A stretch of DNA of 64,000 bases, from assembly GCF_004345245.1 (NCBI RefSeq), contig NZ_SLUQ01000003.1:310001-374000 (forward strand), written 5' to 3'. The notes beneath the pieces were generated by a model that was given only the letters and a program-made list of their open reading frames with translations, did no database searches and was not told the DNA's origin. This document shows positions 28,106-37,166 of the stretch, piece after piece (positions within the stretch are counted from its first letter, which is position 1; the number at the start of each line of letters is the position of its first letter). A program made the position numbers and the translations under genes. This DNA is from Rhizobium sp. BK251 (GTDB taxonomy: Bacteria > Pseudomonadota > Alphaproteobacteria > Rhizobiales > Rhizobiaceae).

Positions 28106-29299
28106 ATGAACGAGCCAGAAATTTCCGAAAAGCCACGCCGCCGCGGCGTCAGGCGGACTGGCGTCAGCCTCCTTCTCATCGTGTTGGTTGTGGGCGTCGG
28201 CGGTACCCTGTGGCTGCGTCATGACGACGAAAGCTCGGCTGCTACTCCGCCGGACCCGGGCGTGCCGGTGACCACCGCGCTGTCCGTCCAGGGTGATGTC
28301 CCGATCTACCTTTCGGGCCTCGGGACGGTACAGGCGTTCAATACCGTCACGGTGACGGCGCAGGTCAACGGCACGCTCGTCGATGTCCGCTTCAAGGAAG
28401 GGCAGATGGTCAAGAAAGGCGATGTCCTCGCGGTCATCGACCCAAGGCCGTTCCAGGACACCCTGGACGAGGCGGTTGCGAAGCTCAAACAGGATGAAGT
28501 TGACCGCGATTACGCCAAGGTCACACTGGATCGGGATCTGAAGCTCGACAACCAAAGCGTTACACAACAGACGGTCGACAACCAGCGCAGCACTTACCAT
28601 CAGCTCGAGGCGCAAGTGAACCAGGATAACGCTGCGATTGCCGATGCGCAGACCCAGCTTTCCTACACCCAGATCATTTCGCCGCTTGACGGCCGCACCG
28701 GCATCCGCCTGCTCGACCAGGGCAACGTCATTACGACGACCGACACGACGGGATTGGTGGTCATCACCCAAACCAAGCCGATTTCCGTGATATCCACCTT
28801 GCCGGAGACCGATCTTCCGGCGGTACAGGAAGCCATGAAGGCGGGAGCGGTGACAGTGACCGCCCTGACAAAGGACGGCGGCTCCGCCCTTGGCAGCGGG
28901 ACACTCACCGTCCTGGACAACGAGATTGACCAGACGACAGGTACGATCCGCCTGAAATCGACCTTCCCCAACGAAGACGAGACGCTCTGGCCGGGCGAAT
29001 TCGTTCAGCTTCGCGTGCAGCAGAGGGTCGAGAAGGGAGTGGTCACCGTTCCGTCCGCCGCCGTGCAAAGGGGTTCCGACGGCTACTTCATCTATGTCGT
29101 CAAACCGGACAGCACGGTGGACGCGCGTCCAGTCAAGGTCGGCCAGATCGAGGACAATGTAGCCATCGTAGAGACCGGCCTCAAGGCCGGAGAGACGGTG
29201 GTCACGGCGGGGCAATACCGACTTGAGCCTGGCATCAAGGTCATGCCGGAGGACAACTCAAGCCAGACGCCAGCCACCGACAGCAAGAAGGTGAGCTAG
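28106..29299 (+). CDS. RND efflux periplasmic adaptor (membrane fusion protein)
   Basis: This 397-aa protein has a membrane anchor at about 26-46 and the adaptor architecture. The first lipoyl half is GLGTVQAFNTVTVTAQVNGT, the coiled-coil hairpin lies at about 125-185, and the second lipoyl half contains ISPLDGRTGIRLLDQGNVIT. The beta-barrel and proximal domains end with GQYRLEPGIKV. It is of MdtA/AcrA type. The RND pump gene starts one base after its stop, so both are one operon. No outer-membrane channel gene is nearby, so a TolC elsewhere is presumably shared. Confidence 0.92.
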   Translation: MNEPEISEKPRRRGVRRTGVSLLLIVLVVGVGGTLWLRHDDESSAATPPDPGVPVTTALSVQGDVPIYLSGLGTVQAFNTVTVTAQVNGTLVDVRFKEGQMVKKGDVLAVIDPRPFQDTLDEAVAKLKQDEVDRDYAKVTLDRDLKLDNQSVTQQTVDNQRSTYHQLEAQVNQDNAAIADAQTQLSYTQIISPLDGRTGIRLLDQGNVITTTDTTGLVVITQTKPISVISTLPETDLPAVQEAMKAGAVTVTALTKDGGSALGSGTLTVLDNEIDQTTGTIRLKSTFPNEDETLWPGEFVQLRVQQRVEKGVVTVPSAAVQRGSDGYFIYVVKPDSTVDARPVKVGQIEDNVAIVETGLKAGETVVTAGQYRLEPGIKVMPEDNSSQTPATDSKKVS

Positions 29300-32200
29300 A
29301 TGTCCATTTCCTCGAACTTTATCCAAAGGCCGATTGCCACGTCGCTGCTCATGTTCGGCTTCCTGGCCGTCGGTCTCGCGGCTTATCCTTTCCTGCCGGT
29401 TGCGCCGCTCCCCCAGGTCGACTTCCCGACGATTTCGGTCAGCACGCAGCTGCCGGGCGCAAGCCCGCAGACGATCGCCTCAGCGGTGACCCAGCCGCTT
29501 GAGCGCCAGTTCGGTGAAATTCCCGGTGTGACGCAGATGACCTCGGTCAGCACAGAGGGGGCGAGTGCGATTACCCTCCAGTTCGACCTCTCGCGCGACA
29601 TCGATGGCGCGGCTGAGGACGTGCAGACGGCGATCAATGCGGCATCTGGGCAGCTGCCCACGGATCTTCCCTCGCCGCCGACCTACCGCAAGGTCAACCC
29701 TGCCGACCCGCCGATCATTGTTCTTTCCCTTACGTCGGACACGCTGCCGCTTACGCAGGTCGATGATTTCGCGGAAAACGTTCTCGTTCAGCGCATCAGC
29801 CAGGTGGACGGTGTTGGGCAGGTGCCGATCTTCGGCGAGCAGAAGCCGTCGGTGCGCATCCAGATCGACCCGGCGAAGATCGCATCGCTCGGCCTGTCGC
29901 TGGAAGATATCCGGACCGCCATCACCGCAAATACGGTCGATGATGCAAAGGGCACCATACAGGGCGAGACCCGTACCTATACGGTCTATGACAACGATCA
30001 GCTCCTGGCGGCTGCGCCGTGGGGGGATGCAATCGTCGCCTATCATAACGGTGCGCCTGTCAGGATCAGCGATATAGGCAGGGCCATCGATGCGCCGGAA
30101 AACACGCAGGAACAAGCCTGGTCTAACGGCAAGCCGGCGATCATCCTGCCTATCTTCAAGCTCCCCGGCGCCAACGTCATCGACACGGCCGATCAAATCA
30201 AGGCGCTTCTGCCACAGCTGCGCGCCCTGGCGCCCAAGGCACTTCACATCGACATTCTGAGCGACCGAACGGTCACCATCCGCGCCTCGGTCGCTGATGT
30301 CGAGAGAACGCTGCTGATAACGGTCGGCCTGGTCGTCATGGTTATCTTCGTCTTTCTGAGGAGCCTTTGGGCGACGATTATTCCGAGCGTCACCGTGCCG
30401 CTCGCAATCATCTGTACTTTCGCGCTTATGTACGTGCTGGGCTTCAGCCTCGACAATCTCTCTCTCATGGGATTGGCGATCGCCGTCGGCTTCGTCGTGG
30501 ACGACGCAATCGTCATGCTGGAGAACATCCACCGGCACATGGAGCAGGGCAAGACGCCGCTCCAGGCCGCGATGGACGGTGCGGGCGAGATCGGCTTCAC
30601 GATCCTGTCCATCAGCCTTTCCCTGGTCGCAGTCTTCATTCCGCTGCTTCTGATGGGAGGCATCGTCGGCCGCCTCTTCCGTGAATTCGCAATCACCGTG
30701 ACGATGACGATTGCGGTTTCGGCCTTTGTCTCGTTGACGCTGACACCGATGATGTGCGCTCGGTTCCTCAAGAACGAGAGTGAGATCAAGCATGGCCGCC
30801 TCTACCTGCTCTTCGAGCATGGCTTCGATATGATGCTGGACGGCTACCGCAGGACACTCGACGTGGCCCTGCACCACCATCGGATCACTTTTTCCGTATT
30901 CCTGATCTCGATCGCCGTAACGGGGTACCTGTTCTACATCATCCCCAAGGGCTTTTTCCCGATCCAGGACACGGGACTCATCGTCGGTGTTTCGGAGGGT
31001 GCGCAGGACACGTCTTACGCCGACATGGCCAAGCACCAGATCGAGCTCGGCAAGGTGGTCGCAAGCGATCCCGCCGTCGACACGGTGGGCATGGCCGTGG
31101 GCTCGATCGGCGGTCAGGCTCTGAACGACGGGCGAATGTTCATCACCCTGAAGCCGCGCGACGAGCGCGACGTTTCGGCAACTCAAGTCATCAATCGCCT
31201 GCGGCCGAAGCTTGCCAAGGTAGAGGGTGCGGCACTCTTTCTGCAGCCTTCCCAGGACGTCACCGTCGGCGGCCGTGTCTCGCGTACGGAGTTCCAATAC
31301 ACGCTCCAGGACGGCAATTCCGACGAGCTCAACGAATGGGCGCCGAAGCTGCTCGCGAAGATGAAGACGATCCCGGTGATGACGGACGTCGCGAGCGACC
31401 AGGAGAACAATGGTGCCACACTGACCCTGACGATCGATCGTGACCAGGCGTCGCGTTTCGGCATTACACCCGAAACGATCGACAACACACTCAACGACGC
31501 CTTCGGTCAGCGACAGGTGACGCAATATTTCACCGACCTCAATAGCTACCACGTGATTCTCGAGGTGCTGCCGGAGGATCAGAATTCGCCGCTGGCGCTG
31601 AACAGTCTCTATATCCGCTCGCCGCTCACCAACCAGGAGGTGCCGCTCAGCCAGCTGGTCAAGCAAACGACGGAGCCCACAAGCGTTCTTGCGGTCAACC
31701 ATCAGTCCCAATTCCCGTCGGTTACGCTGTCCTTCAACCTGGCGCCCGGCGCCGCCCTAAGTCAGGCTGTCGCTGCGATCCACCAGGTGCAGCAGGAACT
31801 GGGAACGCCCCCGACGCTGATTGGCACGTTCCAGGGCAACGCGCAGGCATTCCAGCAGTCCCTTGCCAGCGAGCCTCTCCTGATTCTCGCGGCTCTGGTC
31901 GTAATCTACATCATTCTCGGCATGCTCTACGAAAGCTACGTGCACCCGCTGACGATCCTTTCGACGCTACCGTCGGCGGGCCTCGGCGCGCTGGTGATGC
32001 TGAACGCGTTCGGTTTCGACTTTACGCTCATCGCGCTTATCGGCATCATCCTGCTTATCGGCATCGTGAAGAAGAACGGTATCATGATCGTCGACTTTGC
32101 AATCGCTGCCGAGCGAGAGCAGGGGCTCACGCCGGAGGAATCGATCCGGCAGGCGTGTCTTCTGCGTTTCCGTCCGATCATGATGACGACGATGGCGGCG

Positions 32201-32419
32201 CTGCTCAGCGGCCTGCCGCTAATGCTCGGAAACGGCACGGGCTCGGAGCTGCGCCAGCCGCTGGGTTACGCGATCGTCGGCGGCCTGATCCTCAGCCAGG
32301 CGATGACCCTCTATACGACGCCGGTCGTCTACCTCTACCTGGATCGGGTCCAGAACTATTTCACCCGCAAGGACAAGGAGAAAAAGGAAGATCCCGACAC
32401 GGCCGCGGCCGCCGAATAG
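29300..32419 (+). CDS. RND efflux pump inner-membrane transporter
   Basis: This 1039-aa HAE1-type proton-driven exporter has the typical RND layout: TM1 at about 13-33, a periplasmic porter loop, TM2-TM6 (about 335-545) with the proton-relay segment GLAIAVGFVVDDAIVMLENI, a second loop, and TM7-TM12. The opening NFIQRPIATSLLMFGFLAVG resembles MdtB/MdtC-like pumps. It acts with the preceding adaptor. The substrate range (drugs, bile salts, plant compounds) cannot be told from sequence. Confidence 0.94.
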   Translation: MSISSNFIQRPIATSLLMFGFLAVGLAAYPFLPVAPLPQVDFPTISVSTQLPGASPQTIASAVTQPLERQFGEIPGVTQMTSVSTEGASAITLQFDLSRDIDGAAEDVQTAINAASGQLPTDLPSPPTYRKVNPADPPIIVLSLTSDTLPLTQVDDFAENVLVQRISQVDGVGQVPIFGEQKPSVRIQIDPAKIASLGLSLEDIRTAITANTVDDAKGTIQGETRTYTVYDNDQLLAAAPWGDAIVAYHNGAPVRISDIGRAIDAPENTQEQAWSNGKPAIILPIFKLPGANVIDTADQIKALLPQLRALAPKALHIDILSDRTVTIRASVADVERTLLITVGLVVMVIFVFLRSLWATIIPSVTVPLAIICTFALMYVLGFSLDNLSLMGLAIAVGFVVDDAIVMLENIHRHMEQGKTPLQAAMDGAGEIGFTILSISLSLVAVFIPLLLMGGIVGRLFREFAITVTMTIAVSAFVSLTLTPMMCARFLKNESEIKHGRLYLLFEHGFDMMLDGYRRTLDVALHHHRITFSVFLISIAVTGYLFYIIPKGFFPIQDTGLIVGVSEGAQDTSYADMAKHQIELGKVVASDPAVDTVGMAVGSIGGQALNDGRMFITLKPRDERDVSATQVINRLRPKLAKVEGAALFLQPSQDVTVGGRVSRTEFQYTLQDGNSDELNEWAPKLLAKMKTIPVMTDVASDQENNGATLTLTIDRDQASRFGITPETIDNTLNDAFGQRQVTQYFTDLNSYHVILEVLPEDQNSPLALNSLYIRSPLTNQEVPLSQLVKQTTEPTSVLAVNHQSQFPSVTLSFNLAPGAALSQAVAAIHQVQQELGTPPTLIGTFQGNAQAFQQSLASEPLLILAALVVIYIILGMLYESYVHPLTILSTLPSAGLGALVMLNAFGFDFTLIALIGIILLIGIVKKNGIMIVDFAIAAEREQGLTPEESIRQACLLRFRPIMMTTMAALLSGLPLMLGNGTGSELRQPLGYAIVGGLILSQAMTLYTTPVVYLYLDRVQNYFTRKDKEKKEDPDTAAAAE

Positions 32420-32449
32420 TGCGTGGAAGACACCTTCAAGACAGGCAAG

Positions 32450-32482
32450 AGCAGGACTCGCGAGAGCGGGTCCTGCTTGTTC
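32450..32482 (+). terminator. Terminator after the RND pump gene
   Basis: AGCAGGACTCGC (32450-32461) pairs with GCGGGTCCTGCT (32466-32477) with one T-G wobble and a GAGA tetraloop, then a weak T-rich tail. It lies between the convergent pump and MerR genes. Confidence 0.7.
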
Positions 32483-32504
32483 TGCTACAGAGCCTTTCGG
32501 CGCG

Positions 32505-33197
32505 TCAGGTCTGCACGATGCCGAGGAGAACGGCCTTGGCCACGGCCTGGAAGCGGTTGTTGGCGTTGAACTTGCGGATGAGCTCGGCCTCGAGAGCGAC
32601 GGTCTCTTCATGCTTGAGGTCGAGAGCTCGGGCCAGCCGTTGTGTCGAATAGCCTTCCGCCATCAGTTCGAGGCATTGTTTTTCCTCGTCGGTGAGGCTC
32701 GCTTTCTCTTCGCTGTCGCCAAACAGTGGGACATCGGCCTCCTCTTCGTCCTCCAGCAGATCATTGACCTGCTGGATCTGGCGGTGGAGAGTCGACATTT
32801 CGGCGGTGAGCTCGCGCTTTCTGACCAGCAGGGCATTTCGAAACGTGCGCTCGGACTCTTCCTGCGTGCCGGACCGGCTCAATTCCTCCATCAACTCCTG
32901 GATGACGGCGATCGGCATTCCTGTTTCGCGGCAGGTGTTGATGACGGCCATCCGGTGGATGTCCTCCTGGCCGTAGACCCGCATCAGGCCGATTCGATCG
33001 GCCGAGAGAAGGCGCTTCTCCTCGTAGAAGTGCAATGTCCGGTGTGTAACCCCAAAGGCATTCGCCATGTCTGCAATCGGTACCGGTCCATCCGGCAAGT
33101 CAGGTGGCAACGTCGTCGTTGGCAGGAAACGATATCTCAACTGCGCATCGGATCCGGTATTCGCCACAGCAAACAGGCGCTTGGAACCATCTGCCAT
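32505..33197 (-). CDS. MerR-family regulator with an extra C-terminal LuxR-type helix-turn-helix
   Basis: This 230-aa protein has a MerR winged-helix domain (about 40-105: ADMANAFGVTHRTLHFYEEK, GLMRVYGQEDIHRM) and a dimerisation coiled coil (about 115-155). A C-terminal segment (about 165-229: SLTDEEKQCLELMAEGYSTQ ... ANNRFQAVAKAVLLGIVQ) matches the GerE/LuxR DNA-binding fold. AGGAGGGG lies 4-5 nt before the ATG at 33197. No effector cysteines for metal binding stand out. It converges on the RND operon; regulation of that operon is possible but not shown. Confidence 0.85.
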   Translation of the reverse strand: MADGSKRLFAVANTGSDAQLRYRFLPTTTLPPDLPDGPVPIADMANAFGVTHRTLHFYEEKRLLSADRIGLMRVYGQEDIHRMAVINTCRETGMPIAVIQELMEELSRSGTQEESERTFRNALLVRKRELTAEMSTLHRQIQQVNDLLEDEEEADVPLFGDSEEKASLTDEEKQCLELMAEGYSTQRLARALDLKHEETVALEAELIRKFNANNRFQAVAKAVLLGIVQT

Positions 33198-33651
33198 CAA
33201 CCCCTCCTATGATCTGATCTGCACTTCCTCGCCTCATATTGTACAGGTCCCGCCAATTGCCACCCTGGTCGGCGTGTTGGGCTCTCCTCGAACCCGACTT
33301 TTTCTTGTCGATGGGAAACGCTACGCGGCGGAGCTACTGGGAACGTACTCACCTTATGCGCGAACTCGTATAAACGCAGATGCTAAAAATAACCGCATTT
33401 GAAAGGGATAGCAACGCCGCCTGGTGGCGGAAAAGCTCATGCCTGTGGACAGCGGGCATAGAATTCCCCTTCGCCGAGGGTCGCTGCCGACGCACTATTC
33501 CAGGTTGCTAGACTTGGCGTAATCCCATAGGCGGAGACCGTCGCGCCAGCATCAATCTTTTGCATGCGTCGATGCTCGAAACTCATTGGCCTTGCCGCCG
33601 GGGCTGGCATAAAAGCAAGTATTGCCCGCCAACACCAATGGACCTGCCAAG
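33198..33651. other. 454-bp intergenic region between the MerR hybrid and pdxJ
   Basis: It separates divergent genes and should hold both promoters. I see no convincing coding frame; the only local structure is a short GC stem near 33416-33434. Nothing else is supported. Confidence 0.4.
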
Positions 33652-34404
33652 ATGCCAGCCAAGCTTTCCGTCAATCTCAACGCCATCGCGATGCTCCGGA
33701 ACCGCCGCGACCTGCCGTGGCCGAGCGTGGAGGGACTGGGCCGGATCGCGCTTCAGGCAGGGGCGAGCGGCCTTACCGTTCACCCTCGGCCCGACCAGCG
33801 ACATATCCGCTTTTCGGACCTGCCGGTGATTCGAGCCCTGATCGACGACGAGTTTCCGCAAGCCGAATTCAACATCGAAGGTTATCCGACCGAAGACTTT
33901 CTGGCGCTCTGCGCTTCGGCACAGCCCGAACAGGTCACGCTCGTGCCCGATGATCCGTCGCAGGCGACGTCCGATCACGGCTGGGACTTCCGCAAGCACC
34001 AGGCGTTTCTGACGGAGATGGTCGGGCGTCTCAAGAAACTGGGTTGCCGCGTTTCACTGTTTGCCGACGGCGATGGCAACGCGGACGCCATTGAGATCGC
34101 AAAGGCGACTGGCGCAGACCGGATCGAGCTTTACACAGGCCCATATGGCGGCTGCTACGAAGCCCCGGAGCGGGCGGCGCCGATCCTCGAAGCTCTTGGC
34201 AAGACGGCGGATGCAGCCGCCGCACAGGGCCTTGCCGTCAACGCCGGGCACGACCTGACCGTCGGCAACCTGCCACCGCTCGTGAAGCGCATCCCGGCAC
34301 TTGCCGAGGTCTCCATCGGGCATGGATTGACCGCGGACGCGCTGGAATACGGCATGGCGGAAACAGTGCGCCGCTTCCGCCGCGCCTGCGGCCAGAGAGT
34401 CTGA
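33652..34404 (+). CDS. pdxJ: Pyridoxine 5'-phosphate synthase
   Basis: This 250-aa TIM-barrel enzyme joins 1-deoxyxylulose-5-phosphate and 3-amino-2-oxopropyl phosphate to form pyridoxine phosphate. Visible signatures are [16 protein letters not shown] (start), [35 protein letters not shown] and [10 protein letters not shown], which carry the catalytic His and Glu residues. The ATG at 33652 gives the family N-terminus; an in-frame upstream ATG adds 10 residues. The ribosome-binding site is weak. Confidence 0.95.
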   Translation: MPAKLSVNLNAIAMLRNRRDLPWPSVEGLGRIALQAGASGLTVHPRPDQRHIRFSDLPVIRALIDDEFPQAEFNIEGYPTEDFLALCASAQPEQVTLVPDDPSQATSDHGWDFRKHQAFLTEMVGRLKKLGCRVSLFADGDGNADAIEIAKATGADRIELYTGPYGGCYEAPERAAPILEALGKTADAAAAQGLAVNAGHDLTVGNLPPLVKRIPALAEVSIGHGLTADALEYGMAETVRRFRRACGQRV

Positions 34405-34407
34405 AAA

Positions 34408-34438
34408 CCGGCTGCCGCGCCCGCCGCGTGGCAGCCGG
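34408..34438 (-). terminator. Terminator between pdxJ and the NmrA-like gene
   Basis: CCGGCTGCC (34408-34416) and GGCAGCCGG (34430-34438) form a perfect 9-bp stem. On the minus strand it is followed by TTTT, so it best serves the NmrA-like gene but may act in both directions. Confidence 0.7.
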
Positions 34439-34446
34439 CAACCTCA

Positions 34447-35334
34447 TCAGGAGGTTAGTGCCGCCTTGTGCGCTTCGAAGAAGCTGCGTGCCGATTGCGG
34501 GTCCTTGCCGGTGAGCTTCCGGAAATCATCCGTCAGGAAGGCAAAATTTCCTGCGCGGATGTTGGCATCAGCGGAAACGAGGACATCCACGAAGAAGCCG
34601 GGCAGGCCGGCGGATGCAAGGCCTCCCGCCAGTTGCTTGTCATCAATGTGCACGACCTGAAGCTGCTTGCCGGCAATCTCGGCCGCGAGCGCTGCAATTT
34701 CCTCCGTGGTCAGCAACTGCGGTCCTGTCAGGGTGAGGATGCCGCGCTCTACCGTCGCCGAAGCAAGGCCGGCCGCGATGGCGAGCGCGCAGTCCTCACG
34801 GGAGATATTGGCGGACCGGCCATCGCCGCTCGAGGAATACCATTTTCCTTCCTGAAGGCTATGCGGGAGGGAGTGCAGGAAATTGTCCCAGTACCAGGCG
34901 TTGCGGAAGATCGTATAGTCGACACCGCTCGCCTTGATCGCCTGTTCCGTGCCGAGGTGGTCGGGCGCGAACGATACGAGCGAGTTATCCGGTGCCGGCA
35001 TCGAGGTGTAGAAAAGATGCTTGGCACCGGCCTTTGCCGCAGCGTCGACCGCTGCCTTGTGCTGGGCGAGGCGGTGTCCCTTCTGAGCCAGCGCATCCGT
35101 GCTGATGATGAGAAGGCGATCGGCACCGGCAAAGGCCGCGGCCAGCGACGCGGCGTCGTCGAAGTCGGCCCTGCGCGTGGTGATGCCGCGCGCTGCGAGT
35201 TCGGCGAGTTGTTCCGGATTGCGGGTCGCGCCAATGATGTCGCCTGCGGGTACCTTGTAGGTCTCCAGCAGATGGTGGATCACGCGACGGCCGAGCTGGC
35301 CCGCGGCGCCTGTAACAAGGATTTTCTGGCCCAT
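34447..35334 (-). CDS. NmrA-like / QorB-type NAD(P)-dependent oxidoreductase
   Basis: This 295-aa atypical short-chain dehydrogenase has an N-terminal dinucleotide motif (ILVTGAAGQLGRRV, about 4-17) and the QorB-like body (FYTSMPAPDNS, DYTIFRNAWYWDNFLHSLP). QorB reduces quinones with NADPH; close relatives differ in substrate. The ATG at 35334 follows AAGGAA. It diverges from an HxlR regulator across about 120 bp that contains two palindromes; this is the classic HxlR-controlled oxidoreductase layout. Confidence 0.88.
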   Translation of the reverse strand: MGQKILVTGAAGQLGRRVIHHLLETYKVPAGDIIGATRNPEQLAELAARGITTRRADFDDAASLAAAFAGADRLLIISTDALAQKGHRLAQHKAAVDAAAKAGAKHLFYTSMPAPDNSLVSFAPDHLGTEQAIKASGVDYTIFRNAWYWDNFLHSLPHSLQEGKWYSSSGDGRSANISREDCALAIAAGLASATVERGILTLTGPQLLTTEEIAALAAEIAGKQLQVVHIDDKQLAGGLASAGLPGFFVDVLVSADANIRAGNFAFLTDDFRKLTGKDPQSARSFFEAHKAALTS

Positions 35335-35363
35335 GGTTTTTTCCTTCCTTAGCAACTTTGTCG

Positions 35364-35387
35364 GTCTCTAAAAGAGACTAGCGCTAG
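35364..35387. promoter_or_regulatory. Candidate HxlR operator: adjacent palindromes
   Basis: GTCTCT-AAA-AGAGAC (35364-35378) is an exact inverted repeat and runs directly into CTAGCGCTAG (35378-35387), a perfect 10-bp palindrome. Both sit in the divergent promoter region of the oxidoreductase and HxlR genes, where a dimeric winged-helix regulator would bind. Confidence 0.6.
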
Positions 35388-35455
35388 AATAGGAATTGAC
35401 TAAGCCGTGTAAAGCAGGCAGTTTTTCGTGCCTAGCTCACAGAAAGGAAACCACC

Positions 35456-35872
35456 ATGCGGGGATCCGTCGTCAACTTCCGGAACAAGGCCGAAGGTGCA
35501 GCGCGCGCGATAGACATCAGCAAGCTGGACTTCAGCAATTGCCCGGTACGCGACGTCATGCAGCAGATCGGCGGCAAGTGGTCGACGCTGCTGCTGGAAG
35601 CTCTGTCGCAGCAGCCCTATCGATTCGGCGCGTTGAGACGCATGGTGCCGGACATCTCCCAGCGCATGCTGACACAGACCCTGAGGGATCTGCAGCGAGA
35701 TGGCTACATTGAAAGGGAGGTGTTTCCGACGAAGCCGCCCAGCGTGGAATATCGGATGACCGATCTCGGTCGCTCGCTCTTCGAGCCGTTGTCGCGTCTT
35801 CTGGACTGGGCCGAGGCCAATCATGACGCCGTGCGGGCGGCGCGAGCGCGGTTCGACCAGACGCCTCCCTGA
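35456..35872 (+). CDS. HxlR-family transcriptional regulator
   Basis: This 138-aa winged-helix protein has the conserved N-terminal cysteine in NCPVRDVMQQIGGKWSTLLL and the typical RFGALRRMVPDISQRMLTQT recognition region and wing (VEYRMTDLGRSL). HxlR proteins sense reactive aldehydes or oxidants through this Cys. The ATG at 35456 is chosen for its AAGGAAACC site; the open frame extends 20 codons upstream. It probably controls the divergent NmrA-like gene and itself. Confidence 0.9.
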   Translation: MRGSVVNFRNKAEGAARAIDISKLDFSNCPVRDVMQQIGGKWSTLLLEALSQQPYRFGALRRMVPDISQRMLTQTLRDLQRDGYIEREVFPTKPPSVEYRMTDLGRSLFEPLSRLLDWAEANHDAVRAARARFDQTPP

Positions 35873-35890
35873 GGAGGCGTGCCGGTCTTT
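35861..35890 (+). terminator. Terminator overlapping the HxlR stop codon
   Basis: ACGCCTCC (35861-35868) and GGAGGCGT (35873-35880) form a perfect stem with loop CTGA, which contains the stop codon's first bases. A short TTTT run follows near 35887. It lies between convergent genes. Confidence 0.55.
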
Positions 35891-35905
35891 TCTGCGAGCT
35901 GCGGC

Positions 35906-37111
35906 TTAGTGCCTGCGCTCGGTCGCAAAGATCAGAAGGGCAACGGCCGGAAAGCAGAAGCCGATCCAGGCAGTAAACGACCAACCGCCTGATGCATAGG
36001 CCCAGCCGCCAATCGCCGAGCCGAATGCCCCACCGGCGAAGAACGTCGCCATGTAGAGGCCGTTCAACCTGCTGCGATGCTCGGCGCTCAACGCATAGAT
36101 GGCACGCTGGCCGCAGACGAGGTTGGTCGTCACGCCGAAGTCGAGCAGGATCGCCGACAGGGTGAGCAGGCCAAGTGAGAGAGCCGAGCCGTCATTCACG
36201 AGATGACCCATCAGAAAGGAAATGACGCCGAGCGTCATCGCGAGCGCGGTTGCGCGCTTCGTAAGGCCGCGATCAGCAAGCCTCCCGGCAATCGGTGAGG
36301 CAATTGCACCCGCCGCGCCGGCAAGGGCAAAAAGGGCAATGCCGTTCTGGCTCATGTTGAACTGCGGCCCAGCAAGCAGCAGTGGCGTCGTGGTCCAGAA
36401 CAGGCTGAAGGCGCCGAACATGCAGGCCTGATAGATCGCTCGGCGCTGAAGGATCGGCGTGTAGAGGGCAAGGCGTCCCATCGAAGCGAGCAGCTCCGCG
36501 TAGCTCAGCCTCGTATGAGGCACACGCTTTGGCAAAGTGATGCGCAACACGACCGCAAGGAGGACCATGATCGCGGCCGAAACGACGTATACGACGTGCC
36601 ATGACGAAGCCTCGGCGATGAAGCTCGCGAAGGGTCGGGCGAGCATGATTCCGCAGAGCAGACCACTCATGACATTGCCGACCACCTGGCCGCGGCGGGC
36701 GTCAGGCGCCATGTGAGCGGCGTAGGGCACAAGCACCTGGACCGCAACCGATGCAAGGCCGATGCAGAGGGATGCGAGCAGAAAGAGGCCGGGAGTGCCG
36801 GAGGCGGGTGCTGCGAGAAGCGCAACGGCCGAGATGACGATGAGCGTCAACACGAGACGGCGATTCTCCAGAAGATCGCCGAGCGGCACAATGAGAAGCA
36901 GGCCAAGGCCATAGCCGATCTGCGTCAGCGTCACGATAAGGCCAGTGGCGGCCGGGGAAAATCCGAGCGTCGTGCTGATTGGACCGGCCAGTGGCTGGCT
37001 GTAGTAGAGGTTCGCAGCGACGAGCCCGCAGGCCGCCGCAAGCAGAAAGGTCATCCACGGCGAAATCCCGTGATCGATGGTCGTCTCCCGCGTCGCGGTC
37101 GATACAGTCAT
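35906..37111 (-). CDS. MFS transporter (DHA1-like)
   Basis: This 401-aa protein has about 12 hydrophobic helices and MFS motif A-like loops (GDLLENRRLVL near 80, GRLADRGLTKR near 280). An early NLYYSQPLAGPISTTLG segment is typical of the YgaY/NepI-like exporter group. The ATG at 37111 has GGAGC about 6 nt upstream; an in-frame ATG 21 codons earlier overlaps the upstream TetR stop region. It is 55 bp downstream of a TetR gene on the same strand, which suggests a TetR-controlled efflux operon. Confidence 0.9.
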   Translation of the reverse strand: MTVSTATRETTIDHGISPWMTFLLAAACGLVAANLYYSQPLAGPISTTLGFSPAATGLIVTLTQIGYGLGLLLIVPLGDLLENRRLVLTLIVISAVALLAAPASGTPGLFLLASLCIGLASVAVQVLVPYAAHMAPDARRGQVVGNVMSGLLCGIMLARPFASFIAEASSWHVVYVVSAAIMVLLAVVLRITLPKRVPHTRLSYAELLASMGRLALYTPILQRRAIYQACMFGAFSLFWTTTPLLLAGPQFNMSQNGIALFALAGAAGAIASPIAGRLADRGLTKRATALAMTLGVISFLMGHLVNDGSALSLGLLTLSAILLDFGVTTNLVCGQRAIYALSAEHRSRLNGLYMATFFAGGAFGSAIGGWAYASGGWSFTAWIGFCFPAVALLIFATERRH

Positions 37112-37166
37112 ATCTGGCTCCAAAGGGGGGTAGGAGTTATCAATGATTTCGGAAAAATTAGCGATG

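Noticed and set aside
29480..31711. 743-codon minus-strand open frame antisense to the RND pump
   Set aside because: Low-complexity, Arg/Asp-rich composition with no family pattern; the sense strand encodes an intact RND transporter.
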